From positions 248,001 to 312,000 of the forward strand of contig NZ_PQVG01000001.1 of NCBI RefSeq assembly GCF_002920895.1: a stretch of DNA of 64,000 bases. Reading direction: 5' to 3'. Below the pieces are notes generated by a model. That model was not told where the DNA came from and made no database searches. It was given only the letters and a program-made list of their open reading frames with translations. The position numbers and the translations under genes are program-made. The DNA is from Flavobacterium alvei. Lineage in GTDB: Bacteria > Bacteroidota > Bacteroidia > Flavobacteriales > Flavobacteriaceae. Each line of letters begins with the position of its first letter. Position 1 is the first letter of the stretch. This document shows, one piece after another, positions 45,701 to 53,118 of the stretch.

Positions 45701-47139
45701 AGTCCTATCTTCTTTTTATGAGAATCAAACAAAGCTACTTTTTCAGCACGACTAGCAACCCATAGATTACCCATTTTGTCTTTCATCAGACTCCTCACAT
45801 TATGCTTTTGAAAATTGCCTGCCGAGTCTAAATTTAATGTTGAAAAATTAGTATTGCTAAATGTTATTAAGTCTAAACCTTGCTTGTAGGAACAAAACCA
45901 TAAGTTCCCTAATCTGTCGAACATTGCCGTATGCATAACATCCGAGAAGGTTTCTCTTGATTCTTTAATACATTGAATTATGGAACACAATTTATTCTGT
46001 TTTTCATTCCAATAAGCAAATGCTCCTTTATTAGATTGAATCCAAACCGTTCCGTCTGGCGAAGTAAGCAAAAAACTTCTTCTATCGGTACCAACACTAG
46101 CTGGATCACTTGAATTTACTTCTATATGTTTTAACTTTCTGGCAATCAAATCAAATTGATATACTCCTGACCCTATTGCCTCAAACCAAAACTGTCGCAA
46201 ATGAGTTATTCCTAAATACCTAATTTTTCCACTTGGAAAACCTGCTAATGTTGTGCTATTATAAACATCTAGTTTACCTTTTTTTATATCATAAAGATAA
46301 AAGCCTTGTTCTTCTGTTGCTATCAATACTTTGTTATCAGACACAAGCTGAATTTGAATAATATTTCCCTTTATTCCAAGCTCAAAATCAAAAAAAGTAC
46401 TCGACTTTTTAGTGTATCGTGTAAGCTTGCCCTTGGCTCCTCCAAACCATATATCGTCTTTCGTTTCCATAATAAAAGTAAACGAATAGGGTTTTCCAGA
46501 GTGTCTCGTCATATTAAAAAAGAAATACTCTGGCTCTCTACTTGTTTTCTTCAATCGGCAAATCCCTGAATCAGTCAAAAACCATGTTGTACCTAAAGCG
46601 TCTTCAAAAATATCTCGGATTCCAGTAGAAAGTCTTGCTGAATCAAAAGTTACTTTGCTAATTTGCTTATTATTTTCAAATGCAATTAGGTAATTTTTAT
46701 TTTCAGGAAACAACCATACTCTTCCAGAAGGCATCACTTTAAAATCTTTAAAGGAATCATTAGAAACTGGAGTAGATTTTCCTTCAATAGGTTTATGAAA
46801 AAGCAACTGATTTGTATCGAAATAATATATATCATTCTTTTCAGACTGAATCCAAACCCTTCCATTTTTATCAAATTTAAATTTAGAAACCCGATTGGAT
46901 TGTAAGTGTAATGAATCTCTTTGTCCTACTCTAAAATTTTCAAAAATAGAACCATCATAACGAATCAAACCATTGTAAGTAGCTAACCAAATGAATCCTT
47001 TTTTATCTTGTTGAATGTCTATGATACGGGATTGACTTAACTTCACATCATGCGAGAAATGAGTCAATATACCAGATGGCTGTGACACACATATGGTGCT
47101 AACTAGATAAAAAAGAATTACAATTATTTTCTGTTTCAA
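42799..47139 (-). CDS. Hybrid two-component system with beta-propeller sensor (pectin regulator)
   Basis: A 1446-residue HTCS. A signal peptide (about 1-19) leads into two periplasmic seven-bladed propellers built from Reg_prop repeats (for example GFIWLATYNGLIRYDG, GNLWVASRAEKVALFD, GKIWIGTRGNGLFCL) to about residue 765, then a Y_Y_Y domain (about 800-885). One membrane helix lies at about 889-911. The kinase has His942 (DISHEIRTP), an N-box near 1050-1060 and DNGPGI (1085-1090). The receiver has Asp1243 (SDIMMP) and Lys1295, and an AraC-type domain ends the chain (about 1350-1443). This class binds oligosaccharides in the periplasm and activates its neighbouring PUL. Its position directly upstream of the pectin operon makes that the likely target, with oligogalacturonides as probable ligands. 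Confidence 0.95.
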   Translation of the reverse strand: MKQKIIVILFYLVSTICVSQPSGILTHFSHDVKLSQSRIIDIQQDKKGFIWLATYNGLIRYDGSIFENFRVGQRDSLHLQSNRVSKFKFDKNGRVWIQSEKNDIYYFDTNQLLFHKPIEGKSTPVSNDSFKDFKVMPSGRVWLFPENKNYLIAFENNKQISKVTFDSARLSTGIRDIFEDALGTTWFLTDSGICRLKKTSREPEYFFFNMTRHSGKPYSFTFIMETKDDIWFGGAKGKLTRYTKKSSTFFDFELGIKGNIIQIQLVSDNKVLIATEEQGFYLYDIKKGKLDVYNSTTLAGFPSGKIRYLGITHLRQFWFEAIGSGVYQFDLIARKLKHIEVNSSDPASVGTDRRSFLLTSPDGTVWIQSNKGAFAYWNEKQNKLCSIIQCIKESRETFSDVMHTAMFDRLGNLWFCSYKQGLDLITFSNTNFSTLNLDSAGNFQKHNVRSLMKDKMGNLWVASRAEKVALFDSHKKKIGLLGADGTLSNNSPGWGSDVYSMLEDSKGKIWIGTRGNGLFCLTPSKKPFNYKVIHYKYIENARYSISSNDIYKVFQSASGQIYLATWGGGVNLIRESKGGIQFINYRNELKNYPIKSADKVRSIVENKEHKLFFISSYKLFSFSEESKSASQLVFKEFSQVSGNDILDILVTSDNRLALATNGKGLIMADIDQQGQLKVKSVWGETISFLIQGIVSIQEDKLGKIWVMGDNQVVRFDLKTNSAETFPELKSLIGNEIFSEATRCRLASGEIVLGYSNGVIYFKPEAIKPFRFKPYLAISGFTVNNRELHEINPETPRNPDLLEEVTLEHNQNFFRVQFSALDYIKNENIVYRYKLEGIDKQWNYIKGGQSINYTNIDRGEYTLLLSSTNGHNLWVNNERRIKIIIRPSIWGTNLAYFCYLLLAVGLFLVTRRTILTILKLRSDVELQKQMNELKLKFFTDISHEIRTPLTMITAPVEKMLSDNEISESVKTQLKVIERSSNKLLNLVNQILDLRRIQDRKLEVTEINLEEFVAKIGENFSEMSKQRNIGLKLNSIAPNPQVWFDPDSLDKILVNLISNAFKYCNKGDTVEVIVEESDKQVFLKIKDNGPGINPVMQKKLFKRFSNYNENPYNPSTGIGLSIVKDLVDKHGATIVVDSTPGKGSSFQLCFFKGYKHFTEDVTILLEKSNKDLIDELKPEKELAENVDLDEIIDQKPVGLIVEDDPELRSFIVSVLEDEYTIYVAENGVEGNLKAENVSPNFIISDIMMPQMDGIEMLKLIRNNFATSHIPVILLSAKTSIESKLEGMEYGADEYLTKPFNVSFLKARVKNVLEQRLRLQQLYSTGTIPEISEKEPLQISNKDHKFMLQVIEFVKQNMSKSDFSVDELGKLMYMSRASFFNKLKNITGVSPVVFIRDMRLNEAADLIKNKDMLIKEVCFEVGFNDLKYFGKCFKTKFNSTPAEYRQQHR

Positions 47140-47170
47140 AATTTATATTTTTATTAGCCTAAAGCAGATA

Positions 47171-47178
47171 CAAAAATA
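47171..47178 (-). promoter_or_regulatory. Possible -7 box of the pectin HTCS gene
   Basis: TATTTTTG on the minus strand (47178-47171) matches TAnnTTTG and would give a leader of about 25 bases before the HTCS start at 47139. No TTG element is seen at the expected distance, so the call is weak. Confidence 0.3.
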
Positions 47179-47327
47179 TCATAATTCTTGTCTAAACCTA
47201 AAACAGAGCTCCTTCATAGTCAAATAACCCTTCTTAAATAGCATTTTGCCCCCACTTGTAGAGGTTCAAAAATTAAAAAGCACAAGAATAAGCTTTACAA
47301 CATCCTTCAAATAGTAATTTATCCTAA

Positions 47328-47356
47328 TTGATAATAATCAAAACAACTAATTTTGT
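47328..47356 (+). promoter_or_regulatory. Promoter of the GH3 gene
   Basis: TTG (47328-47330) and TAATTTTG (47349-47356), with 18 bases between, match the Bacteroidota promoter pattern. The leader would be about 90 bases. With both boxes present, the GH3 gene may be expressed at a basal level without an activator. Confidence 0.6.
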
Positions 47357-47450
47357 ATCAAATCGTAATTGAATATTGAAAGTCTATACTATTTTTACAA
47401 AACAATTACTTTTTAAAAATAATTAAAACTAACTATTTTAAAATAGCTCA

Positions 47451-50066
47451 ATGAAAAAAAAATATCTCCTAGTGTTTTTATTAAACCTAGTCGCATTAAA
47501 CACTTTTGCTCAAAAAAACTTACCCTTTAAAAACACTGAATTACCAACAGAACAAAGAGTAAATGATTTAGTCTCAAGGATGACAATAGATGAAAAAATT
47601 AGTCAATTAATGGATTCATCACCAGCTATCGATCGGCTTGATGTGCCAGAATACAATTGGTGGAATGAAGCTTTGCATGGGGTTGCTCGTGCAGGTTATG
47701 CTACTGTTTTTCCGCAATCTATTTCAATTGCATCCTCTTGGGACCGGCAATTAATCTTTGATGTTGCCAATGTAATTTCTGATGAAGCCCGCGCCAAACA
47801 TCACGAATATTTAAGACGAGGACAACACGGAATATACGAAGGGCTGACTTTCTGGTCACCAAATATCAATATTTTTCGGGATCCTCGTTGGGGTCGTGGT
47901 CATGAAACTTATGGAGAAGATCCTTTCCTTACAGGACAACTTGGACTCCAATTTGTTAATGGTTTACAAGGAAATGATCCCAAATATTTAAAAGTAATTG
48001 CCACTGCCAAACACTTTGCTGTTCACTCTGGTCCAGAACCTTCACGACACTTTTTCAATGCTGAAGTGAGTGATATCGATCTTTACGAAACCTATCTTCC
48101 TGCTTTCCGAACTTTAGTAAAAGAAGGCCAAGTTTACTCAATAATGGGAGCTTATAATCGACTTAGGGGTGAATCGGCCAGTGCAAGTCCATTTCTTTTT
48201 AATATTCTTCGAAAAGATTGGGGATTCAAAGGCTACATCGTATCCGATTGTGGTGCTGTCACCGATATTTGGAAATACCACAAAATCACCAAAGATGCAG
48301 CAACTGCTTCTGCTTTAGCAGTAAAAAATGGTTTGGATTTAGAATGTGGAAGTTGTTTTAAATCATTAAAAGAAGCCATTGCTAGTAAATTAATTACCGA
48401 AGCCGAAATTGATTTTACGCTAAAACGTCTATTTACAGCTCGTTTTAAACTAGGTATGTTTGATCCTGAGGAGATTGTTCCTTATGCTCAAATTCCGTAT
48501 TCTGTAAACAATAACTCCGCTCACGACTATCTAGCTCTCGAAGCTGCTCAAAAAAGCATTGTTCTTTTGAAAAACCAAAATAAAACTCTTCCCCTTTCCA
48601 AAAACATAAAAACTGTTGCTGTAATTGGTCCAAATGCTAATGACGTACAATCTTTATGGGGAAATTATAGTGGTATTCCGAGCAATCCTGTTACGGTACT
48701 GCAAGGCATCAAAAACAAATTGGAACCAAATGCAAAAGTATTATACGCAAAAGGAAGTAATCTTGCAAAGGGAGTTCCTGCAATGAAAGCAATTCCATCT
48801 ATTTATCTTCAAAATGAAAATGGAACACAAGGTTTAACTGGCGAATATTTTGATAATAAAGATTGGAATGGGAAACCTCTTTTTACTCGTGTGGATGACA
48901 ATATAGATTTTCATTGGGATATTGATACGCCAGATCCACGTTTAAAAATGGGTAATTATAGCATTCGATGGACTGGTTATCTTATTGCTCCAAAAACAGG
49001 AACCTATGACATTTCTGAATGGTCGAAACCTTTTATGACTGTAGAAATTGAAGGCGGAAAAAGCACAGGTGGAAAAAACCAACATCACCCTAGAATTCGT
49101 GCTCAAAAAATGGATTTAGTAGCTGGAAAAAAATATAAAATTGAAGTCAAATACCAAAACTATTATGGCGATGCTATTGCGCAACTATTGTGGGCAGAAC
49201 CACAAGAAAATTTACTGCCAGAAGCTACACAAATTGCCAATCAAGCCGACGCAATAATTCTTGTATTAGGATTGAATGAACGATTAGAAGGCGAAGAAAT
49301 GAAAGTAGAAGCCGATGGTTTTGAAGGAGGAGACCGCACTAGTCTTGATTTACCAGCCAATCAACAAGAATTAATGCAAGCCATGGTAGCCACAGGAAAA
49401 CCGGTTATTTTAGTTTTAATAAACGGAAGCGCACTCTCTATAAATTGGGCTAATGATAATGTTCCAGCTATTCTTACTGCGGGATATCCTGGCCAACAGG
49501 GAGGTAATGCCATTGCCGATGTGCTGTTTGGCGATTACAATCCAGCGGGTCGATTGCCTGTTACTTATTACAAATCGGCAGAACAACTCCCTGCTTTTGA
49601 AAACTATGATATGAAAGGACGTACGTATCGTTATTTCGATAAAAAAACACTTTATCCGTTTGGATTTGGTTTGAGTTATACCCAATTTAAGTACAGTAAT
49701 TTGCAAATTCCAGCAACCATAAGTCCCGAAAAAGATTTTGAAGTAACTGTTGAAGTAACCAATACTGGTGACAGAGATGGAGATGAAGTGGTTGAATTAT
49801 ACTTAAAAGATGAAAAAGCATCAACTCCACGTCCTATTTGTCAGTTGGAAGGTTTTGAGCGTGTAAATATAAAAAAAGGAGAATCAAAGACAGTTCATTT
49901 TAAAATCAGTCCTAGACAACTATCCTTAATCAACACTAAAGACCAACGTGTGATTGAGCCAGGATGGTTTACACTATCGGTTGGAGGAAAACAACCTGAC
50001 GGATCTAACGACATTCAAAGCGGACGATTCCAAATTACAGGCAAATTAATAACACTCGAAAAATAA
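47451..50066 (+). CDS. GH3 family glycosidase with PA14 insert (beta-xylosidase / arabinofuranosidase type)
   Basis: The only long plus-strand gene, 871 residues with a signal peptide (cleavage near NTFAQ). The GH3 N-terminal barrel (about 30-370) has YNWWNEALHGVAR, PNINIFRDPRWGRGHETYGEDP, TAKHFAVHSGPE and nucleophile Asp266 in VSDCGAVTDI. The C-terminal alpha/beta sandwich is split by a PA14 domain (about 455-590, LTGEYFDNKDWNGKPLF onward). LGLNERLEGEEM near 625-635 probably holds the acid/base, and an Fn3-like domain ends the chain (about 765-860). The WWNEALHG form is typical of GH3 beta-xylosidases and arabinofuranosidases rather than beta-glucosidases. It is divergent from the pectin HTCS gene and probably removes xylose or arabinose from pectic side chains. 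It has its own promoter and terminator. Confidence 0.9.
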   Translation: MKKKYLLVFLLNLVALNTFAQKNLPFKNTELPTEQRVNDLVSRMTIDEKISQLMDSSPAIDRLDVPEYNWWNEALHGVARAGYATVFPQSISIASSWDRQLIFDVANVISDEARAKHHEYLRRGQHGIYEGLTFWSPNINIFRDPRWGRGHETYGEDPFLTGQLGLQFVNGLQGNDPKYLKVIATAKHFAVHSGPEPSRHFFNAEVSDIDLYETYLPAFRTLVKEGQVYSIMGAYNRLRGESASASPFLFNILRKDWGFKGYIVSDCGAVTDIWKYHKITKDAATASALAVKNGLDLECGSCFKSLKEAIASKLITEAEIDFTLKRLFTARFKLGMFDPEEIVPYAQIPYSVNNNSAHDYLALEAAQKSIVLLKNQNKTLPLSKNIKTVAVIGPNANDVQSLWGNYSGIPSNPVTVLQGIKNKLEPNAKVLYAKGSNLAKGVPAMKAIPSIYLQNENGTQGLTGEYFDNKDWNGKPLFTRVDDNIDFHWDIDTPDPRLKMGNYSIRWTGYLIAPKTGTYDISEWSKPFMTVEIEGGKSTGGKNQHHPRIRAQKMDLVAGKKYKIEVKYQNYYGDAIAQLLWAEPQENLLPEATQIANQADAIILVLGLNERLEGEEMKVEADGFEGGDRTSLDLPANQQELMQAMVATGKPVILVLINGSALSINWANDNVPAILTAGYPGQQGGNAIADVLFGDYNPAGRLPVTYYKSAEQLPAFENYDMKGRTYRYFDKKTLYPFGFGLSYTQFKYSNLQIPATISPEKDFEVTVEVTNTGDRDGDEVVELYLKDEKASTPRPICQLEGFERVNIKKGESKTVHFKISPRQLSLINTKDQRVIEPGWFTLSVGGKQPDGSNDIQSGRFQITGKLITLEK

Positions 50067-50074
50067 ATTATTTG

Positions 50075-50108
50075 GAGGTTGTCTCAAAAAGACAACCTCT
50101 TTTTTTTT
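50075..50108 (+). terminator. Terminator of the GH3 gene
   Basis: A 9-bp perfect stem (GAGGTTGTC 50075-50083 with GACAACCTC 50091-50099), a seven-base loop, and a T run at 50100-50108. It lies 8 bases after the GH3 stop and just short of the convergent GH2 stop at 50117. Confidence 0.85.
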
Positions 50109-50116
50109 AAAATTCA

Positions 50117-53101
50117 TTACCTAATAGGCTCATAAAACTCAACTTCTATTATAGGTAATTGTTCAATGGTTTTGCCTTCTTTATTTATTCCCGCTTGATC
50201 TACTTTTCCAGTAATTTCAACTAAGTTAATTCCGTCACTATCTTTGGCAGTTGCCATTAATTCGATTTGAACTTTTTTGCCTTTGGTAGGTTCAAAATCG
50301 AGGGTTACATATCCCAAACTAAGAGGAGTAAATCCTTCAAACACTTTTTTATTGTCGATTGAAATCCGAATCGGATATTTTTTACTTCTCCATCCAGCAA
50401 GCTTCAGTACCACTTGATTGATATTGGCCTCACGCTCTAATTCATATTCAATCATCGCTTTGCCAGTTTTTCCATAAGACCATTGCGTCAATTCATTGTC
50501 ATCATAACTTTTTACAGCATCTGCCTGATTAGAATCAGTATTGGCTGCGATAATAGCAACAGCAGTACGAGTTTTGGAGAAAGATGGTGTTGCCGGAGTG
50601 GGTCCTTTTTCTGTAAATGATGATAAATTTTCGCTTGGCAACGTATTCGATACCTTTTCAATATCGGTTTTGATAGTTTTTATAGTAATTGCATCACTTT
50701 TTAAAGAATCTGAAGTAGCCAAAATTTTAATATTCCCTGCAATATCGATTGATTTAACGAAGATTCGATTGACACCACATTCTACTGGAAGTTTTTTGCT
50801 TCCAATATAATTATCAGGTCCTTGGGCTATTCCTCCAATAAAAGTCCCTTGTCCTTGCACATCAAAATTGATTTCGTTTAATGCCGTTGGACAACGATTG
50901 CCTTTTTCATCCACTACTTCTACTTGAACCAAAGCCAAATCATTAGCATTAGCTAGTGTTCCTCCTGGTCTTTCGATGGTACTCAACTTAATTCCAAAGG
51001 GTTTTCCAGCGGTTTGAATTTGATTTTCACAAACTTTTTTACCCGTTTTATCATAACCAATGGCTTTGATAATTCCAGGTTTAAAGGATACCTTTTTGAA
51101 AGTGAATAAGAATCTTTTATCTTGTATGCCTTTGCCAAGGCTTTCGTTATTTACAAATAATTCTACTACATCTGCTGTTGAAATTACGGTAATATCTTTG
51201 GTCACACCATTTTCATAATTCCAATGTCCTACGATATGCAAATCGGGTGTATCGGTATCGACCCATCCGTTCCAAATCACTTGATGAGCATAGAAATTGT
51301 CTTTTGGGATTCGCATGGCGTCCACTTCTCCGCTTCTGCGATAATTTTCTTGCCCTCGGTAATGGGTATTCGAATCACTAAAAATAATATTCACTCCACC
51401 AGAATTCACGCGTTCTCCTGTTCCCGGGCGCATTTCCCAATAATCATACCACCGTGCCACATCTTCTTTAGCGTGTGTATCTTGATTGTGATTATAAGCG
51501 CTAGCATCGGCTACTTTACTACCATTGACATTAGTATGAGCCGTTCCTCCTGTACCTTCTTTGTGAAAAGGTGGCGTGAATTCGTCCCAATATTTGCGTA
51601 AGCCTTCATCTCTACTGTATTCTGTAGCCCAAAATGGAATGCGAGCACTTTTGTTGATGTACAACATTTCTCCACCATATTCAGCCACTTTGCTGTCGAG
51701 CATTTCTCTGCTTCCAATAGCGCGACCTCCTTGTGGGTCGAATGTGTTTTTGATAGCCAACATTTCTTTCATATGATCCTCCGAGATGCTTTCGTTTCCA
51801 GATTCGTAAAAAATAATACTGGGATTATTGCGATTGTAAATGATGGCATCTCTCATTAATTCAGTGCGTTGTTCCCATCGGCGACCCTGAACATCAGCTT
51901 CTGAATCTCCTGCTGGCATGGCTTGAATCAAACCCACTCGGTCACACGATTCAATATCCTGCTTCCAAGGTGTAACGTGCATCCATCGCACTAAATTTGC
52001 ATTACTTTTTATCATTAAACTATTGCTGTAATCGCTTAACCAAGCTGGCACTGACATTCCTACAGACGGCCACTCGTTGCTGGTTCGCTGTGCATAGCCT
52101 TTCATCATAATGACACGATCGTTCAAATACACCATCCCTTTTTCGAATTTAGTTTTTCGAAATCCCGTTTGAATAGTCACTTTTTCGACTGATTTAGTAT
52201 CGACCAATAATTCCGAAGTAACTGTATATAAATAGCCGTAGCCCCAACTCCAGAAATTCAAATTATCTAAAGCTTTCATAGCTGTTAAATCCTTAGTTTC
52301 ATTTGGAGCAATAGCGAAAGAATCGCCAACAAAAGTAGCTATCAGTTTTCCTTCCCTATCTTGAACACTTACTTTCAATTGAGTAGTAATCGATTTAGAA
52401 AGTTCATTTTTTACTTGCGAAGCCACATTAACAACTGCCTTTTTGTTTGCAATATCAAAATTGGTGGCATAAACATAAGTTCCTGTTGTGCCCAAAGTAG
52501 AATACAACGGCAGTGTTTGATACACTTTGGGTTTTAAATGTAGAAATACATTTTTGGGAATTCCACCATAATTGGCATTAAAGTTATTATTGTTCCATTG
52601 AAATCCAGAACCTGATGATTTCTCTTTATACTTCCAATCATTATCGGTTTTTACGGCTATCACATTTTGCTGAGGATAAGGTTTTACATAAGGAGTCAAG
52701 TCAAAACCAAAAGCCATAACTCCATTTTCATGTCGGCCAATAAAAGTTCCATTGATATAAATTTCTCCCATTTGACGCACTCCTTCAAACTCGACAAAAA
52801 CTTTTTTATTGTTCGAATCTTTAGGAAGCTGAAAGGTCTTGCGATACCAAGCAATTCCTGTAGATAATTGTGTAATATCTAAACGAAAAGCTTCAGATTG
52901 ATTCCAAGCATACGGAAGATTTACATCCTTCCATTTCTTGTCATTGAAATCAGCTTGTTTAGCTTCTTCAACATCGCCAATATTTAATTTCCAACCGTAA
53001 TTGAAGTTGTATTTTTCTCTATCTGATCCGTTTTTCTGCGCATTTACTGAAACAACAGCAATTAGGAAGAAAAACAAAATATAAAAACGACTATTTTTCA
53101 T
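50117..53101 (-). CDS. GH2 family beta-galactosidase-like enzyme with C-terminal binding domain
   Basis: A 994-residue secreted GH2 enzyme (signal peptide near VSVNAQ). The N-terminal jelly roll (about 30-195) includes AWYRKTFQLP and GEIYINGTFIG. An Ig-like domain follows, then the catalytic barrel of about 315-640. The acid/base Glu437 lies in SGNES, and the probable nucleophile Glu494 in WATEYS. After DUF4982-like and Ig-like domains (about 650-800), residues about 845-960 look like a discoidin (F5/8, CBM32-like) domain (NQVVLKLAGWRSKKYPIRISID). It is the last gene of the operon, 17 bases after the other GH2 gene and convergent with GH3. Beta-galactosidase action on galactan side chains is plausible; GH2 also contains glucuronidases and other specificities. 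Confidence 0.87.
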   Translation of the reverse strand: MKNSRFYILFFFLIAVVSVNAQKNGSDREKYNFNYGWKLNIGDVEEAKQADFNDKKWKDVNLPYAWNQSEAFRLDITQLSTGIAWYRKTFQLPKDSNNKKVFVEFEGVRQMGEIYINGTFIGRHENGVMAFGFDLTPYVKPYPQQNVIAVKTDNDWKYKEKSSGSGFQWNNNNFNANYGGIPKNVFLHLKPKVYQTLPLYSTLGTTGTYVYATNFDIANKKAVVNVASQVKNELSKSITTQLKVSVQDREGKLIATFVGDSFAIAPNETKDLTAMKALDNLNFWSWGYGYLYTVTSELLVDTKSVEKVTIQTGFRKTKFEKGMVYLNDRVIMMKGYAQRTSNEWPSVGMSVPAWLSDYSNSLMIKSNANLVRWMHVTPWKQDIESCDRVGLIQAMPAGDSEADVQGRRWEQRTELMRDAIIYNRNNPSIIFYESGNESISEDHMKEMLAIKNTFDPQGGRAIGSREMLDSKVAEYGGEMLYINKSARIPFWATEYSRDEGLRKYWDEFTPPFHKEGTGGTAHTNVNGSKVADASAYNHNQDTHAKEDVARWYDYWEMRPGTGERVNSGGVNIIFSDSNTHYRGQENYRRSGEVDAMRIPKDNFYAHQVIWNGWVDTDTPDLHIVGHWNYENGVTKDITVISTADVVELFVNNESLGKGIQDKRFLFTFKKVSFKPGIIKAIGYDKTGKKVCENQIQTAGKPFGIKLSTIERPGGTLANANDLALVQVEVVDEKGNRCPTALNEINFDVQGQGTFIGGIAQGPDNYIGSKKLPVECGVNRIFVKSIDIAGNIKILATSDSLKSDAITIKTIKTDIEKVSNTLPSENLSSFTEKGPTPATPSFSKTRTAVAIIAANTDSNQADAVKSYDDNELTQWSYGKTGKAMIEYELEREANINQVVLKLAGWRSKKYPIRISIDNKKVFEGFTPLSLGYVTLDFEPTKGKKVQIELMATAKDSDGINLVEITGKVDQAGINKEGKTIEQLPIIEVEFYEPIR

Positions 53102-53118
53102 TATTGATTTTTAATTAA

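Larger units (their letters stand above)
47140..47450. other. Divergent intergenic region between the HTCS and GH3 genes
   Basis: This 311-base gap separates the only pair of divergent large genes in the window. It contains a good plus-strand promoter (47328-47356) and a weak minus-strand -7 box (47171-47178). The rest is AT-rich without repeats or reading frames that I can support. Confidence 0.6.
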
